A stretch of 36,823 nt of DNA from Dysgonamonadaceae bacterium (GCA_031272075.1 JAISUK010000013.1:1-36823); one strand, 5' to 3'. Positions 17,589 to 25,679 are shown, numbered from the stretch's first letter. The notes: generated by a model not told the origin, from the letters alone. Numbers and translations: made by a program.

Positions 17589-18314
17589 ATGAAACGAGTT
17601 GTATTTACTTTTTTTGGCCTGATGGCCGTAGTCTCACTTTTTTCACAATGGACACCCGAACAAACCGAATGGTATTCTCCGGTTCCCCAAAAAGTAACTC
17701 CAGGCAGCAAACCCGGCGCCCCGCCTTCCGATGCGATCATCTTATTCGACGGAAAAAACCTCGACCAGTGGATGTCCGGAAAAGATGAGCCGGCCAAATG
17801 GCAAGTTGTGAACGGTGAAATGCGCGTGGTGCCCGGAACCGGGGAAATCAAGACCAAAGCGTTCTTCGGCGACTGTCAGTTGCATATCGAATTTAAGTCG
17901 CCGGCACCTGAAAATTACCACGGGCAAAACCGCGGCAACAGCGGAATTATCCTGCAATGCACTTATGAGGTGCAGGTACTGGATGCCGATAACAACCCCA
18001 CTTATGTGAACGGGATGGTAGGTAGTATCTACAAACAGTCGGCACCTCTGGCAAATGCCTACACCAAAAACGGCGAATGGCAGGTCTATGATATTTATTG
18101 GAAAGCGCCGGTATTCGGTTCCAAAGGACTTGAATCTCCCGCTATGATCACGGTCGTATTGAACGGCATTCTCGTTCAGAACAATTTCATCCTGAAAGGA
18201 AATACGCCATATATCGGTCTGCCGGAATACCGTGCACACGGACGGTTACCGTTGATGCTGCAGGATCACGGTACTGCTGTTGCCTTCCGCAATATATGGA
18301 TACGTGACTTATAA
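17589..18314 (+). CDS. Secreted DUF1080 (3-keto-glycoside hydrolase/lyase-type) protein
   Basis: The 241-residue product has a signal peptide (about 1-19, ending L-F-S-Q) and one DUF1080 domain (PF06439, now named 3-keto-disaccharide hydrolase). Landmarks are I-I-L-F-D-G-K-N-L-D-Q-W (about 49-60), E-F-K-S then N-S-G-I-I-L-Q (about 97-124), Y-E-V-Q-V-L-D (about 126-132) and the closing H-G-T-A-V-A-F-R-N-I-W-I-R-D-L. Family members act on sugars oxidised at C3, cleaving the glycosidic bond by elimination or hydrolysis. The next gene encodes a Tat-exported Gfo/Idh/MocA oxidoreductase that could make such a 3-keto sugar, so both may act as a pair in the periplasm. The partnership is inferred from position and from known pathways of this kind in Bacteroides. 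Confidence 0.85.
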   Translation: MKRVVFTFFGLMAVVSLFSQWTPEQTEWYSPVPQKVTPGSKPGAPPSDAIILFDGKNLDQWMSGKDEPAKWQVVNGEMRVVPGTGEIKTKAFFGDCQLHIEFKSPAPENYHGQNRGNSGIILQCTYEVQVLDADNNPTYVNGMVGSIYKQSAPLANAYTKNGEWQVYDIYWKAPVFGSKGLESPAMITVVLNGILVQNNFILKGNTPYIGLPEYRAHGRLPLMLQDHGTAVAFRNIWIRDL

Positions 18315-18425
18315 CCTGCAATTTATTATTTACGTATGAAACGAGCATGATTTTCAAACATCCGATTTGACGACAATAATGACATGCGAGTTCCATACGA
18401 CCTTTAAACAACAAATTATGGACGT

Positions 18426-19727
18426 ATGAAAATTTCAAGAAGATCTTTTGTGAAAGCATCCGCCATCGCTGTTGCAGGGATGGCTTTGCCAACGGTTGTC
18501 AGGCCTCGGAGCAGTCGCGTGATGGCCAATGACCAAATCAATGTGGCGCTAATTGGATGCGGCGATATGGGAAAGTTTGATCTGGCCGACATGCTGGTTC
18601 ACCCGGAGGTACATTGCGTTGCCCTGGCGGATATCGACAGCAGGCGACTTGCCGCTACCGCAGGGGAGGTAGCAGCAAAGAACGGAAAGAAACCCGAATT
18701 GTATGGAGACTATCGGAAAGTGCTTGACCGGAAAGATGTTGATTTCGTCATCATCGCGACGCCCGACCACTGGCATGCCCGACAGTTTGTCGATGCCTGT
18801 TCGGCAGGCAAAGACGTCTATGTGGAGAAGCCGATAGCAAACAGCATCGCTGAATGTGATGCGATGGTTGCGGCTCAGGAACGCTACGGGACGATTGTCC
18901 AAGTCGGACAGCAGCAACGGAGCAGCGGGCATTGGCAGGAGATGGTTGACTATCTGAAAACCGGAAAACTGGGGACGATAGGCCGAGTTCAAATCTGGGC
19001 TAACTTCGGTTATGGCGTCCTTGGTCCCGCAGTCCCGGATGCTGATCCGCCTCAAGAAGTCGATTACGATTTCTGGCTTGGCCCCACACCGAAACTTCCT
19101 TTCAATATTCAACGGTTTCACGGCTGGTGGCGTATGTTCTGGAACTACGGAGGCGGCTTGCAGACCGACTGGGGCGTGCACTTGCTCGACATGGGACTGT
19201 GGGCAATGGATGTGCAGGGGATGCCGCTCAGCGTTTCCGGCACGGGCGGAAAATGGCTGTTCCCCGACAGAGCGAACGAAACTTTCGATACCCAAATGGT
19301 GTCCTACCGATTTGATGATTTTATGATGACTTGGGAGCACAATGCCGGTGTCAACAAAGGGTTTTACAACAGAAGTTACGGCGTATCTTTCAAGGGAACA
19401 AATGGCACATTGGTTGCCGATCGCGACAATTGGGAAGTCATCCCGGAAGGAAACACCGTGGAAGCCATCAAAGTGGTGGCCGACCAAAAAGATCACCTGA
19501 ACCATGTATCGAACTTTCTGGAATGTCTGAAAAACCGTAATCCGCAAACAGCCTGCACCATCCAAAACGGTAGCCTCTGCGCGAAATACGCCCACCTCGG
19601 CAATATCGCCTCCCGTATGGAAACGACGCTCGCCTACGACGACATCAAACACGCTTTCGATAAAAAAGCTGCAAACAGCTATTTGAAACCCATTTACCGA
19701 AAGCCATGGAAATTTCCTGAATTATGA
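18426..19727 (+). CDS. Tat-exported Gfo/Idh/MocA-family oxidoreductase
   Basis: The 433-residue product begins with a twin-arginine signal (S-R-R-S-F-V-K-A at residues 4-11, then a hydrophobic stretch), so it should be exported folded with its NAD(P) cofactor. The Rossmann nucleotide-binding loop reads A-L-I-G-C-G-D-M-G (about 41-49). The family E-K-P motif lies at about 138-140, and the C-terminal substrate lobe carries G-V-H-L-L-D-M-G near residue 250. Enzymes of this family oxidise or reduce sugars, and several periplasmic members oxidise glycosides at C3. With the DUF1080 gene 111 nt upstream it fits a 3-keto-glycoside cleavage step after or beside rhamnosidase action. I saw no clear promoter in the 111-nt gap. 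Confidence 0.9.
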   Translation: MKISRRSFVKASAIAVAGMALPTVVRPRSSRVMANDQINVALIGCGDMGKFDLADMLVHPEVHCVALADIDSRRLAATAGEVAAKNGKKPELYGDYRKVLDRKDVDFVIIATPDHWHARQFVDACSAGKDVYVEKPIANSIAECDAMVAAQERYGTIVQVGQQQRSSGHWQEMVDYLKTGKLGTIGRVQIWANFGYGVLGPAVPDADPPQEVDYDFWLGPTPKLPFNIQRFHGWWRMFWNYGGGLQTDWGVHLLDMGLWAMDVQGMPLSVSGTGGKWLFPDRANETFDTQMVSYRFDDFMMTWEHNAGVNKGFYNRSYGVSFKGTNGTLVADRDNWEVIPEGNTVEAIKVVADQKDHLNHVSNFLECLKNRNPQTACTIQNGSLCAKYAHLGNIASRMETTLAYDDIKHAFDKKAANSYLKPIYRKPWKFPEL

Positions 19728-19863
19728 GTAGGGTATTGCTATTCGCCCTTGCTTAATACACACCGCCTCGCATGCCGTTAGAGTTTCCTTCGCCATGTGG
19801 AGGATGCCGTGATGCAAAATAATTCTTTTTCTCATTTTTAGGTGACGTATAAAAAATATTTCC

Positions 19864-19898
19864 TACTTTTGCACATTCATCCGATGGATGTGCAAAAG
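19864..19898 (+). promoter_or_regulatory. -7 box with overlapping palindromic operator upstream of tetR
   Basis: TACTTTTG (19864-19871) is a perfect TAnnTTTG -7 element. A 33-bp palindrome at 19866-19898 overlaps it: left arm CTTTTGCACATTCATC, central C at 19882, right arm GATGGATGTGCAAAAG, with one mismatch (19877/19887). The tetR start is 15 nt further on. No good TTTG -33 box is visible, as is common in regulated promoters. This is the expected form of a TetR autoregulatory operator. Confidence 0.75.
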
Positions 19899-19912
19899 CG
19901 TAATTCTGTTTT

Positions 19913-20512
19913 ATGTCGAGGACCAGGGAAAAGTTAATTGAAGTAGCCAGACAGTTGTTTGCCCATAAAGGCGTGGAAAATACTACTATGAATGATATCG
20001 CGGTCGCTTCCAAAAAAGGGAGGCGCACGCTGTATATCTATTTTAAAAATAAAAAAGGCATCTACCATGCTGTCATCGAATCGGAATTGAATAAATTGCA
20101 TAAATCCTTACTCGTTGTCACGGAGAGTGCGATGCGTGAGGATGAAAAATTATTGGAATTTATTTATGCACGATTGGATGCTGTAAAAGAGGTTGTTACG
20201 CGTAATGGGACATTGCGCGCAAATTTTTTTAGAAATATCTGGCGGGTAGAGAGTGTGCGAAAAGATTTTGACGCGATAGAAATACAACTGATCAAAGCGA
20301 TTCTCGATTCGGGCGTCAAAAACGGCGTGTTTGAGATCCGCGATACCGATGTCACGGCAGAATTGTTGCATTATGCTTTCAAAGGACTGGAAGTGCCCTA
20401 TATCCGAGGCTCTTTGATCGGTTTTGCCCATGGGAAAGAAGGCAGTTGGAACGCCGTGATAGAACTGGTCTGCAAAGGCCTTTTAGCGAAAGAATTGAGA
20501 GTGGAATATTAA
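19913..20512 (+). CDS. TetR/AcrR-family transcriptional regulator
   Basis: The 199-residue product has the TetR N-terminal DNA-binding domain at about residues 1-55: R-E-K-L-I-E-V-A-R-Q-L-F-A-H-K-G-V-E-N-T-T-M-N-D-I-A in two parts, followed by T-L-Y-I-Y-F-K-N-K-K. The C-terminal ligand-binding part (about 60-199) is variable and gives no hint of the ligand. The palindrome at 19866-19898 in its own promoter is the natural binding site, so it probably represses itself and the genes behind it. fabG starts 20 nt downstream, which suggests control of a fatty-acid synthesis gene, perhaps through an acyl-CoA or acyl-carrier-protein effector. That part is inference from position. Confidence 0.92.
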   Translation: MSRTREKLIEVARQLFAHKGVENTTMNDIAVASKKGRRTLYIYFKNKKGIYHAVIESELNKLHKSLLVVTESAMREDEKLLEFIYARLDAVKEVVTRNGTLRANFFRNIWRVESVRKDFDAIEIQLIKAILDSGVKNGVFEIRDTDVTAELLHYAFKGLEVPYIRGSLIGFAHGKEGSWNAVIELVCKGLLAKELRVEY

Positions 20513-20532
20513 AATTAATGAATGATAGTTAT

Positions 20533-21279
20533 ATGAGTTTATTGAATGAGAAAGTAGCAGTGATCACAGGAGCTGCAAGGGGTATCGGAAAATCGATTGC
20601 AATTCGTTTTGCACAGGAAGGTTGCGCCATTGCATTCACCGATTTGGCGGTGGACGATAATGCCAATGCCACAGTTGCGGAAATCGCTGCTTATGGCGTG
20701 CAAGTGAAAGCTTATGCCTCGAATGCGGCCGATTTTAATGATACCCACCGCGTAGTTGAAGAGATCATGAAAGATTTCGGACGAGTGGATATCCTGGTAA
20801 ACAATGCAGGCATCACCCGCGACGGCCTGCTGATGCGGATGTCCGAACAGCAATGGGATGTAGTCCTCAATGTCAATCTGAAATCGGCCTTTAATTTCAT
20901 CCATGCCCTGACGCCTGTGATGATGAAACAGAAATCCGGAAGTATCATCAATATGAGCTCGGTGGTGGGCATTTCGGGAAATGCGGGACAAATCAATTAT
21001 TCGGCCTCCAAAGCCGGTATGATCGGGTTGGCGAAATCTGTCGCCAAAGAACTCGGTTCGCGCGGCATTCGCGCCAACGCCATCGCTCCGGGCTTTATTA
21101 TTACTGAAATGACCCACCAACTTTCGGACGAAGTCCGCGAGAAATGGGCTGCACAGATCCCGCTGCGCCGCGGAGGAACTCCCGAAGATGTGGCGAATGT
21201 GGCTTTATTCCTGGCTTCAGACCTCTCGTCGTATGTCACCGGACAAGTCATACCGGTCTGCGGCGGCATGAATATGTAA
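20533..21279 (+). CDS. fabG: 3-oxoacyl-[acyl-carrier-protein] reductase
   Basis: This 248-residue short-chain dehydrogenase reduces 3-oxoacyl-ACP with NADPH in fatty acid elongation. It has the cofactor motif T-G-A-A-R-G-I-G (12-19), N-N-A-G near residue 91, and the catalytic set S143, Y156 and K160 within Y-S-A-S-K. The end V-T-G-Q-V-I-P-V-C-G-G-M is typical of FabG. I chose ATG 20533 because M-S-L-L-N-E-K-V-A-V-I-T-G gives the standard N-terminus; ATG 20518 (five residues longer) is also possible. The stop overlaps the next start by one base (TAATG), so translation is probably coupled. SDR substrates vary, but length and motifs favour FabG. Confidence 0.85.
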   Translation: MSLLNEKVAVITGAARGIGKSIAIRFAQEGCAIAFTDLAVDDNANATVAEIAAYGVQVKAYASNAADFNDTHRVVEEIMKDFGRVDILVNNAGITRDGLLMRMSEQQWDVVLNVNLKSAFNFIHALTPVMMKQKSGSIINMSSVVGISGNAGQINYSASKAGMIGLAKSVAKELGSRGIRANAIAPGFIITEMTHQLSDEVREKWAAQIPLRRGGTPEDVANVALFLASDLSSYVTGQVIPVCGGMNM

Positions 21280-21947
21280 TGGAAGTCCTGTACGAAGACA
21301 ATCACATCATTGTTGTCAATAAAAATTGTTCCGAAATTGTACAAGGGGATAAAACGGGCGATACACCGTTGTCTGAACACTTAAAACAATGGCTGAAAGA
21401 AAAATATGCCAAGCCCGGAGATGTATTTCTTGGGGTGCCGCACCGTTTGGACAGGCCAGTGTCCGGTCTGGTGCTTTTTGCCAAAACCAGCAAAGCATTG
21501 GAACGCCTCAACGAAATGTTCCGTTTGGGACAAATAAAAAAAACATATTGGGCAATCGTGAAAAAGCAACCTCCGGCAACAGAAGGGGAATTGGTTCACT
21601 ACCTTGTCAGGAACGAAAAACAGAACAAATCGTATGCCGACATCATCGAGCGACCGGGTTCCAAACGCGCGGAGTTGTCGTATAAAATAGTGAACCGTTC
21701 GGAGCACTATTTCCTGTTGGAAATAGACTTAAAGACAGGACGACATCACCAGATCCGTTGTCAGCTGGCAAAAATCGGCTGTCCCATTCGAGGCGATCTG
21801 AAATATGGCTTCGACCGTTCTAATAAAGACGGCGGCATCAGTCTGCACGCGCGGAAAATGAGTTTTATTCATCCGGTTTCAAAGAAAGCAATGGAATTTA
21901 TTGCACCTTCTCCTGACGAAGCGCTTTGGAAAGTGTTGGAATTATGA
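21279..21947 (+). CDS. RluA-family RNA pseudouridine synthase
   Basis: The 222-residue product is a RluA-family enzyme that isomerises uridine to pseudouridine in rRNA or tRNA. The catalytic motif H-R-L-D-R-P-V-S-G puts the nucleophilic Asp at residue 58. K-T-G-R-H-H-Q-I-R near residue 150 and S-L-H-A-R-K-M near 190 are the other conserved parts. There is no N-terminal S4 domain, so it is a short RluA/TruC-type member, common in Bacteroidetes. The target position cannot be read from sequence. The start overlaps the fabG stop by 1 nt and the stop overlaps the transporter start by 4 nt (ATGA), so it is translationally linked on both sides. I rejected the upstream frame extension to 21144. Confidence 0.9.
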   Translation: MEVLYEDNHIIVVNKNCSEIVQGDKTGDTPLSEHLKQWLKEKYAKPGDVFLGVPHRLDRPVSGLVLFAKTSKALERLNEMFRLGQIKKTYWAIVKKQPPATEGELVHYLVRNEKQNKSYADIIERPGSKRAELSYKIVNRSEHYFLLEIDLKTGRHHQIRCQLAKIGCPIRGDLKYGFDRSNKDGGISLHARKMSFIHPVSKKAMEFIAPSPDEALWKVLEL

Positions 21948-23203
21948 AACTGATCAATTGGATAAAGAAAAGCCTGGACAAAAAAGGCGACAAGCCCTCG
22001 CTTGATTTTTTCAAGTACCTGGGACCGGGTTTGCTGGTGACGGTGGGGTTTATCGACCCCGGCAACTGGGCGTCGAATATCGCTGCCGGAAGTGATTTCG
22101 GATACAGTCTGCTGTGGATGATTACGCTTTCTACCCTGATGTTGATAGTCCTGCAGCACAATGTGGCGCACTTGGGAATCGTCACCGGAAAATGTCTTTC
22201 GGAAGCTGTGACCGAGTACATGCCGAAGAAAATCGGCAGAAGCATACTGGGGACAGCCATGGCGGCCTCGGTTTCTACTTCACTGGCCGAGATTCTCGGA
22301 GGCGCCATCGCACTCGAGATGCTGTTTCACATCCCAATCAAGTTTGGATCTTGCCTGGTCACTGTGCTGATCGCTTACATCATTTATTCCAATTCTTACC
22401 CCAAAATCGAACGATGGATTATTGGCTTTGTCTCGATTATTGGTTTTTCTTTCCTCTACGAATTGTGGGTCGCACCGGTCTCCTGGAGTGAGGCCGCTCG
22501 GTCGTGGGTGACACCTACCATCCCGGATGGCTCTATTTTAATCATCATGAGTGTGTTGGGCGCGGTGGTGATGCCTCACAACCTCTTCCTTCATTCCGAA
22601 GTGATTCAGAGTCGCCGATGGGATTTGCACGACGATGCCGTGATAAAAAAGCAATTGAAATACGAATTTGGCGATACCATTTTTTCAATGATCATCGGGT
22701 GGGCGATCAACAGCGCGATGATTATCCTTGCAGCGGCTACTTTTTTTCAAAATTCACTCTCAGCAAGCGAATTGCAACAAGCTCAGAGTATGCTGACGCC
22801 TTTGTTGGGAAAAGGCGCAGGCCTCGTTTTTGCTGTCGCGCTGCTGTTTGCGGGGATTGCTTCGAGTGTGACTTCAGGTATGGCCGGCGGCACAATCTTC
22901 GCCGGAATTTACGGTGAGCCTTATGACATTCGGGATAAACATTCGCGTTGGGGAGTTGTCATTTCTCTGGTCTGCGCTTTATTAATTATTATGTTTATAC
23001 AAAATCCGTTTCAGGGCTTGATTTATTCGCAGATGCTGTTGAGCATTCAATTGCCCGTAACGATATTTACCCAAATTTTCCTGACCTCCAATAAACGATT
23101 GATGGGAAAATACGCTAACAGCATGCGACTGAATGTCTTGTTATTGCTGATAGGAATCATTGTAACTTACTTGAATATTCGATTATTAATAAGTTTTTTA
23201 TAA
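21944..23203 (+). CDS. mntH: Nramp-family divalent metal transporter
   Basis: The 419-residue membrane protein has about 10-11 transmembrane helices and both metal-binding signatures of the Nramp/MntH family: D-P-G-N at residues 38-41 in helix 1 and M-P-H-N at 210-213 in helix 6. In known members the Asp and Asn of the first and the Met of the second bind the ion (Mn2+ or Fe2+), with uptake driven by protons. Both are intact here, so transport of transition metal rather than Mg2+ or Al3+ is expected. The start is ATGA-coupled to the pseudouridine synthase gene, an unusual place for a metal transporter. I saw no Fur or MntR-like site, so regulation is probably that of the operon. Confidence 0.9.
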   Translation: MKLINWIKKSLDKKGDKPSLDFFKYLGPGLLVTVGFIDPGNWASNIAAGSDFGYSLLWMITLSTLMLIVLQHNVAHLGIVTGKCLSEAVTEYMPKKIGRSILGTAMAASVSTSLAEILGGAIALEMLFHIPIKFGSCLVTVLIAYIIYSNSYPKIERWIIGFVSIIGFSFLYELWVAPVSWSEAARSWVTPTIPDGSILIIMSVLGAVVMPHNLFLHSEVIQSRRWDLHDDAVIKKQLKYEFGDTIFSMIIGWAINSAMIILAAATFFQNSLSASELQQAQSMLTPLLGKGAGLVFAVALLFAGIASSVTSGMAGGTIFAGIYGEPYDIRDKHSRWGVVISLVCALLIIMFIQNPFQGLIYSQMLLSIQLPVTIFTQIFLTSNKRLMGKYANSMRLNVLLLLIGIIVTYLNIRLLISFL

Positions 23204-23208
23204 TTTTG
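23178..23208 (+). promoter_or_regulatory. Putative internal promoter before the DUF5063 gene
   Basis: TAATTTTG (23201-23208) matches TAnnTTTG and begins on the stop codon of the metal transporter gene. TTCG lies 19 nt upstream (23178-23181) as an imperfect -33 box. The expected start of transcription is about 14 nt before the DUF5063 ATG. This would let the last three genes be made independently. Confidence 0.45.
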
Positions 23209-23228
23209 CATCCGATTTTTGTTAGATA

Positions 23229-23765
23229 ATGGAAGAAATCGTTTTTTCAAATTATACGGTCGATTTTGTAAGGGTGGCAGTAGAATATTGCGCATTTGTA
23301 GAAAAATGCAAAGCAAGCAGCAAGGCGGTTTTTGTGAACAATGCCGTTCGAATTTTACCGTTACTCTACCTGAAGGCATCTATCATGCCCGACAATGAAG
23401 ATTTCTATGATTCACAATTGGAGGTCAAAGTCACGGAAGCCCTGTATTCGCAAGTGCAGGAAAACGTCGCTGCACTGCTTGGAGAAGATGATTTATATCT
23501 GGAGACCTTTCATCCGGAGATCACATTCAGCGATACTCCTGTGGCGGTAAAAGTGTCGGAAGATTTGGCGGATATCTATCAAGATTTGGGTAATTTCATT
23601 GCTGTATTTAAGAATGGAAACAAAGAAACGATGAATGATTCTTTGGTCGAATGTCTCCGAAATTTTAAGGAATATTGGGGGCAACGTCTACTCAACGCAT
23701 TGAAGACATTGCATCATATCAAGTATCGCGATCCCCGAATTGATGAAGAGGTGGAGCGACTGTAA
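23229..23765 (+). CDS. DUF5063 domain-containing protein
   Basis: The 178-residue acidic, mostly helical protein matches the DUF5063 family, found mainly in Bacteroidetes. Typical parts are F-V-R-V-A-V-E-Y-C near the start (about 13-21), the L-P-L-L-Y-L-K-A segment (about 43-50) and F-K-E-Y-W-G-Q-R-L-L-N-A-L near the end. There is no signal peptide or membrane helix, so it is cytoplasmic. The function is unknown. It lies 25 nt after the transporter gene and 15 nt before an RNase D-like exonuclease gene; the two are commonly neighbours in Bacteroidales, which suggests a shared role in nucleic-acid metabolism. That link is inference. Confidence 0.8.
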   Translation: MEEIVFSNYTVDFVRVAVEYCAFVEKCKASSKAVFVNNAVRILPLLYLKASIMPDNEDFYDSQLEVKVTEALYSQVQENVAALLGEDDLYLETFHPEITFSDTPVAVKVSEDLADIYQDLGNFIAVFKNGNKETMNDSLVECLRNFKEYWGQRLLNALKTLHHIKYRDPRIDEEVERL

Positions 23766-23780
23766 ATTTCACAAATAAGT

Positions 23781-24362
23781 ATGTTGGGAAAAAACATTAC
23801 AAAAGAAGAATTGTCTGTCCTGGAGATCGAATCGTTTTCGGGCAGGGTCGCTTTGGTGCAAACGGTGAAAGATGCCGAAAAAGCCGTCGCTTCCCTGCGG
23901 AAAGCTCCGATGGTGGGATTTGATACGGAAACCCGACCGGCGTACAAGAAAGGAAATCTGCATCGCGTCGCGCTCATTCAAATGGCAACGGAGGATGTCT
24001 GTTTCCTTTTTCGCTTGAATTTCATCGGATTACCTTCCTGCCTGATGGACTTGCTCTCTGATCCCGGAACCCTGAAAATCGGACTTTCTCTGAAAGACGA
24101 CTTTCGTTCCATCGGCCGCTGGAAGAAATTTACACCCGCCGGTTTCGTCGATCTCCAGCATATTGTGACGCAATACGGCATCAATGATCTCGGATTGCAA
24201 AAAATCTACGCACTGCTCTTCGAGAAACGCATCTCGAAACGGCAACGGCTGACCAATTGGGAGACATCTGTCTTGACCGACGCGCAACAACAATATGCAG
24301 CCTTGGATGCCTGGGCTTGTCTGAAAATCTACAAGCGGTTGATAAGCGGAATCCCCGTATGA
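23781..24362 (+). CDS. 3'-5' exonuclease domain protein (RNase D-like)
   Basis: The 193-residue protein consists almost entirely of a DEDD-type 3'-5' exonuclease domain. Exo I is G-F-D-T-E-T with D48 and E50. Exo II corresponds to K-I-G-L-S-L-K-D-D, and Exo III is Y-A-A-L-D with Y172 and D176. These acidic residues bind two metal ions for hydrolysis of RNA or DNA 3' ends. There is no HRDC domain, so it is smaller than E. coli RNase D and similar to the stand-alone exonucleases common in Bacteroidetes. The substrate is not known. It starts 15 nt after DUF5063 and the rRNA methyltransferase gene follows after 43 nt. Confidence 0.9.
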   Translation: MLGKNITKEELSVLEIESFSGRVALVQTVKDAEKAVASLRKAPMVGFDTETRPAYKKGNLHRVALIQMATEDVCFLFRLNFIGLPSCLMDLLSDPGTLKIGLSLKDDFRSIGRWKKFTPAGFVDLQHIVTQYGINDLGLQKIYALLFEKRISKRQRLTNWETSVLTDAQQQYAALDAWACLKIYKRLISGIPV

Positions 24363-24405
24363 ATTGTTCGCAGCCTCGTTTATTGACTAATAATATTGTT
24401 TGTAC

Positions 24406-25593
24406 ATGTCATATAAAAAACTCTATCTCAATCCTAAAAAAGACGAATCGCTGAGAAGACGCCATCCCTGGATCTTTTCAGGCGCAATCCACCACGCGGA
24501 AGGCTCACCCGAAGAAGGAGAAATCGTCAAAGTGTATGATGCGGAAAATCATTTTCTGGCTGTCGGTCATTGCCAGATCGGATCGATCGCAGTCAGGATC
24601 CTTTCGTTTGAAGACGAGGAGATTGACCTTGATTTCTGGAAAAAGCGGTTTATGCAGGCGCTGCAACTCCGTAAACAATTGGGATTTATTGATCATCCCA
24701 TAAATAACACCTACCGGCTGATACATGGTGAAGGCGATTGTATGCCCGGCCTGATTGTCGATGTCTATGCCGGAACGGCGGTGATGCAGACGCATACGCC
24801 CGGAATGCACCTTGTCCGAATGGAACTGGCTGAAGCCCTGAAAGAAACACTCGGATCTCAACTTCACAATATTTATTACAAGTCCGAAGCTACATTGCCT
24901 TTCAAAGCAGGATTGGATGCCGAAGACGGCTATCTCTACGGCGGAACGGATGTGTCGAATATCGTGATCGAAAATGGCATGAAATTTCATGTCGATTGGG
25001 TCAGTGGTCAGAAGACAGGCTTTTTTATCGATCAACGCGATAATCGACGGCTGCTTGAAAACTATGCCAAAGACAGAGATGTGTTGAATATGTTTTGCTA
25101 TACCGGCGGTTTCTCGTGCTTTGCCATGCGGGGCGGCGCTCATACAGTTCATTCGGTAGATACTTCCTCGAAAGTGATCGCATTGACCGATGAAAATGTT
25201 GCGCTGAACTTCCCGGACGACTGCCGCCATCGTTCATTTTCGGAAGATGCTTTCAAATACTTGGAAAAGATGGGCGCGGTTTATGACTTGATTGTATTGG
25301 ATCCGCCCGCGTTCGCTAAGCACAGGAATGTATTGCGAAACGCTCTTCAGGGATATAAAAAGTTGAACACATTGGCTTTCGCGAAGATCAAACAAGGTGG
25401 TTTGCTGTTTACTTTTTCATGTTCCCAAGTGGTAACAAAAGAGCAATTCCGGTTGACGGTATTCAGCGCAGCTGCTCAAGCAAAACGAAATGTCCGGATT
25501 CTGCATCAATTGACGCAAGCGGCAGATCATCCAATAAATATATATCACCCTGAAGGAGAGTATATTAAAGGATTAGTGTTGTATGTAGATTAG
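24406..25593 (+). CDS. rlmI: Class I SAM-dependent rRNA methyltransferase, RlmI type
   Basis: The 395-residue product has an N-terminal PUA domain (about 1-80, with R-R-R-H-P-W-I-F-S-G-A-I) and a Rossmann methyltransferase domain. Landmarks are G-F-F-I-D-Q-R-D-N-R (about 205-214), the SAM-binding V-L-N-M-F-C-Y-T-G-G-F-S and L-D-P-P-A-F-A-K (the LDPPxF motif of m5C enzymes), and S-C-S near residue 345. E. coli RlmI makes m5C1962 in 23S rRNA; the same job is likely here but not proven. I chose ATG 24406; a TTG at 24400 would add two residues. It ends the housekeeping run that starts with tetR. Confidence 0.88.
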   Translation: MSYKKLYLNPKKDESLRRRHPWIFSGAIHHAEGSPEEGEIVKVYDAENHFLAVGHCQIGSIAVRILSFEDEEIDLDFWKKRFMQALQLRKQLGFIDHPINNTYRLIHGEGDCMPGLIVDVYAGTAVMQTHTPGMHLVRMELAEALKETLGSQLHNIYYKSEATLPFKAGLDAEDGYLYGGTDVSNIVIENGMKFHVDWVSGQKTGFFIDQRDNRRLLENYAKDRDVLNMFCYTGGFSCFAMRGGAHTVHSVDTSSKVIALTDENVALNFPDDCRHRSFSEDAFKYLEKMGAVYDLIVLDPPAFAKHRNVLRNALQGYKKLNTLAFAKIKQGGLLFTFSCSQVVTKEQFRLTVFSAAAQAKRNVRILHQLTQAADHPINIYHPEGEYIKGLVLYVD

Positions 25594-25667
25594 TTATTGA
25601 AAGTTAAATAAAGTTAATCGCGAGAAAATTTATGTTCTAAAATTATGTTTTATAACATAAAAGCGCT

Positions 25668-25675
25668 TACCTTTG
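25668..25675 (+). promoter_or_regulatory. -7 promoter element for a candidate small RNA
   Basis: TACCTTTG at 25668-25675 is an exact TAnnTTTG box, the same sequence as the -7 box of the rRNA promoter at 36383. The upstream region is AT-rich (a TTATGTTTTATAACATAA inverted repeat spans about 25643-25660) but has no exact TTTG at -33. It lies in the gap after rlmI, 254 nt before the next start codon. Confidence 0.55.
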
Positions 25676-25679
25676 TACA

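Noticed and set aside
18336..18347. ATGAAACGAG repeated from the DUF1080 start (17589) in the gap before the oxidoreductase gene
   Set aside because: A 10-base match with no further similarity; it does not open a useful frame and is likely chance.
18549..19652. Minus-strand frame of 367 codons opposite the Gfo/Idh/MocA gene
   Set aside because: The + strand has clear Rossmann, EKP and Tat motifs; the opposite frame is a shadow without domain likeness.
19728..19863. Possible terminator after the oxidoreductase gene
   Set aside because: Short AGGG/CCCT pairs are present but there is no stable stem followed by a T-run.
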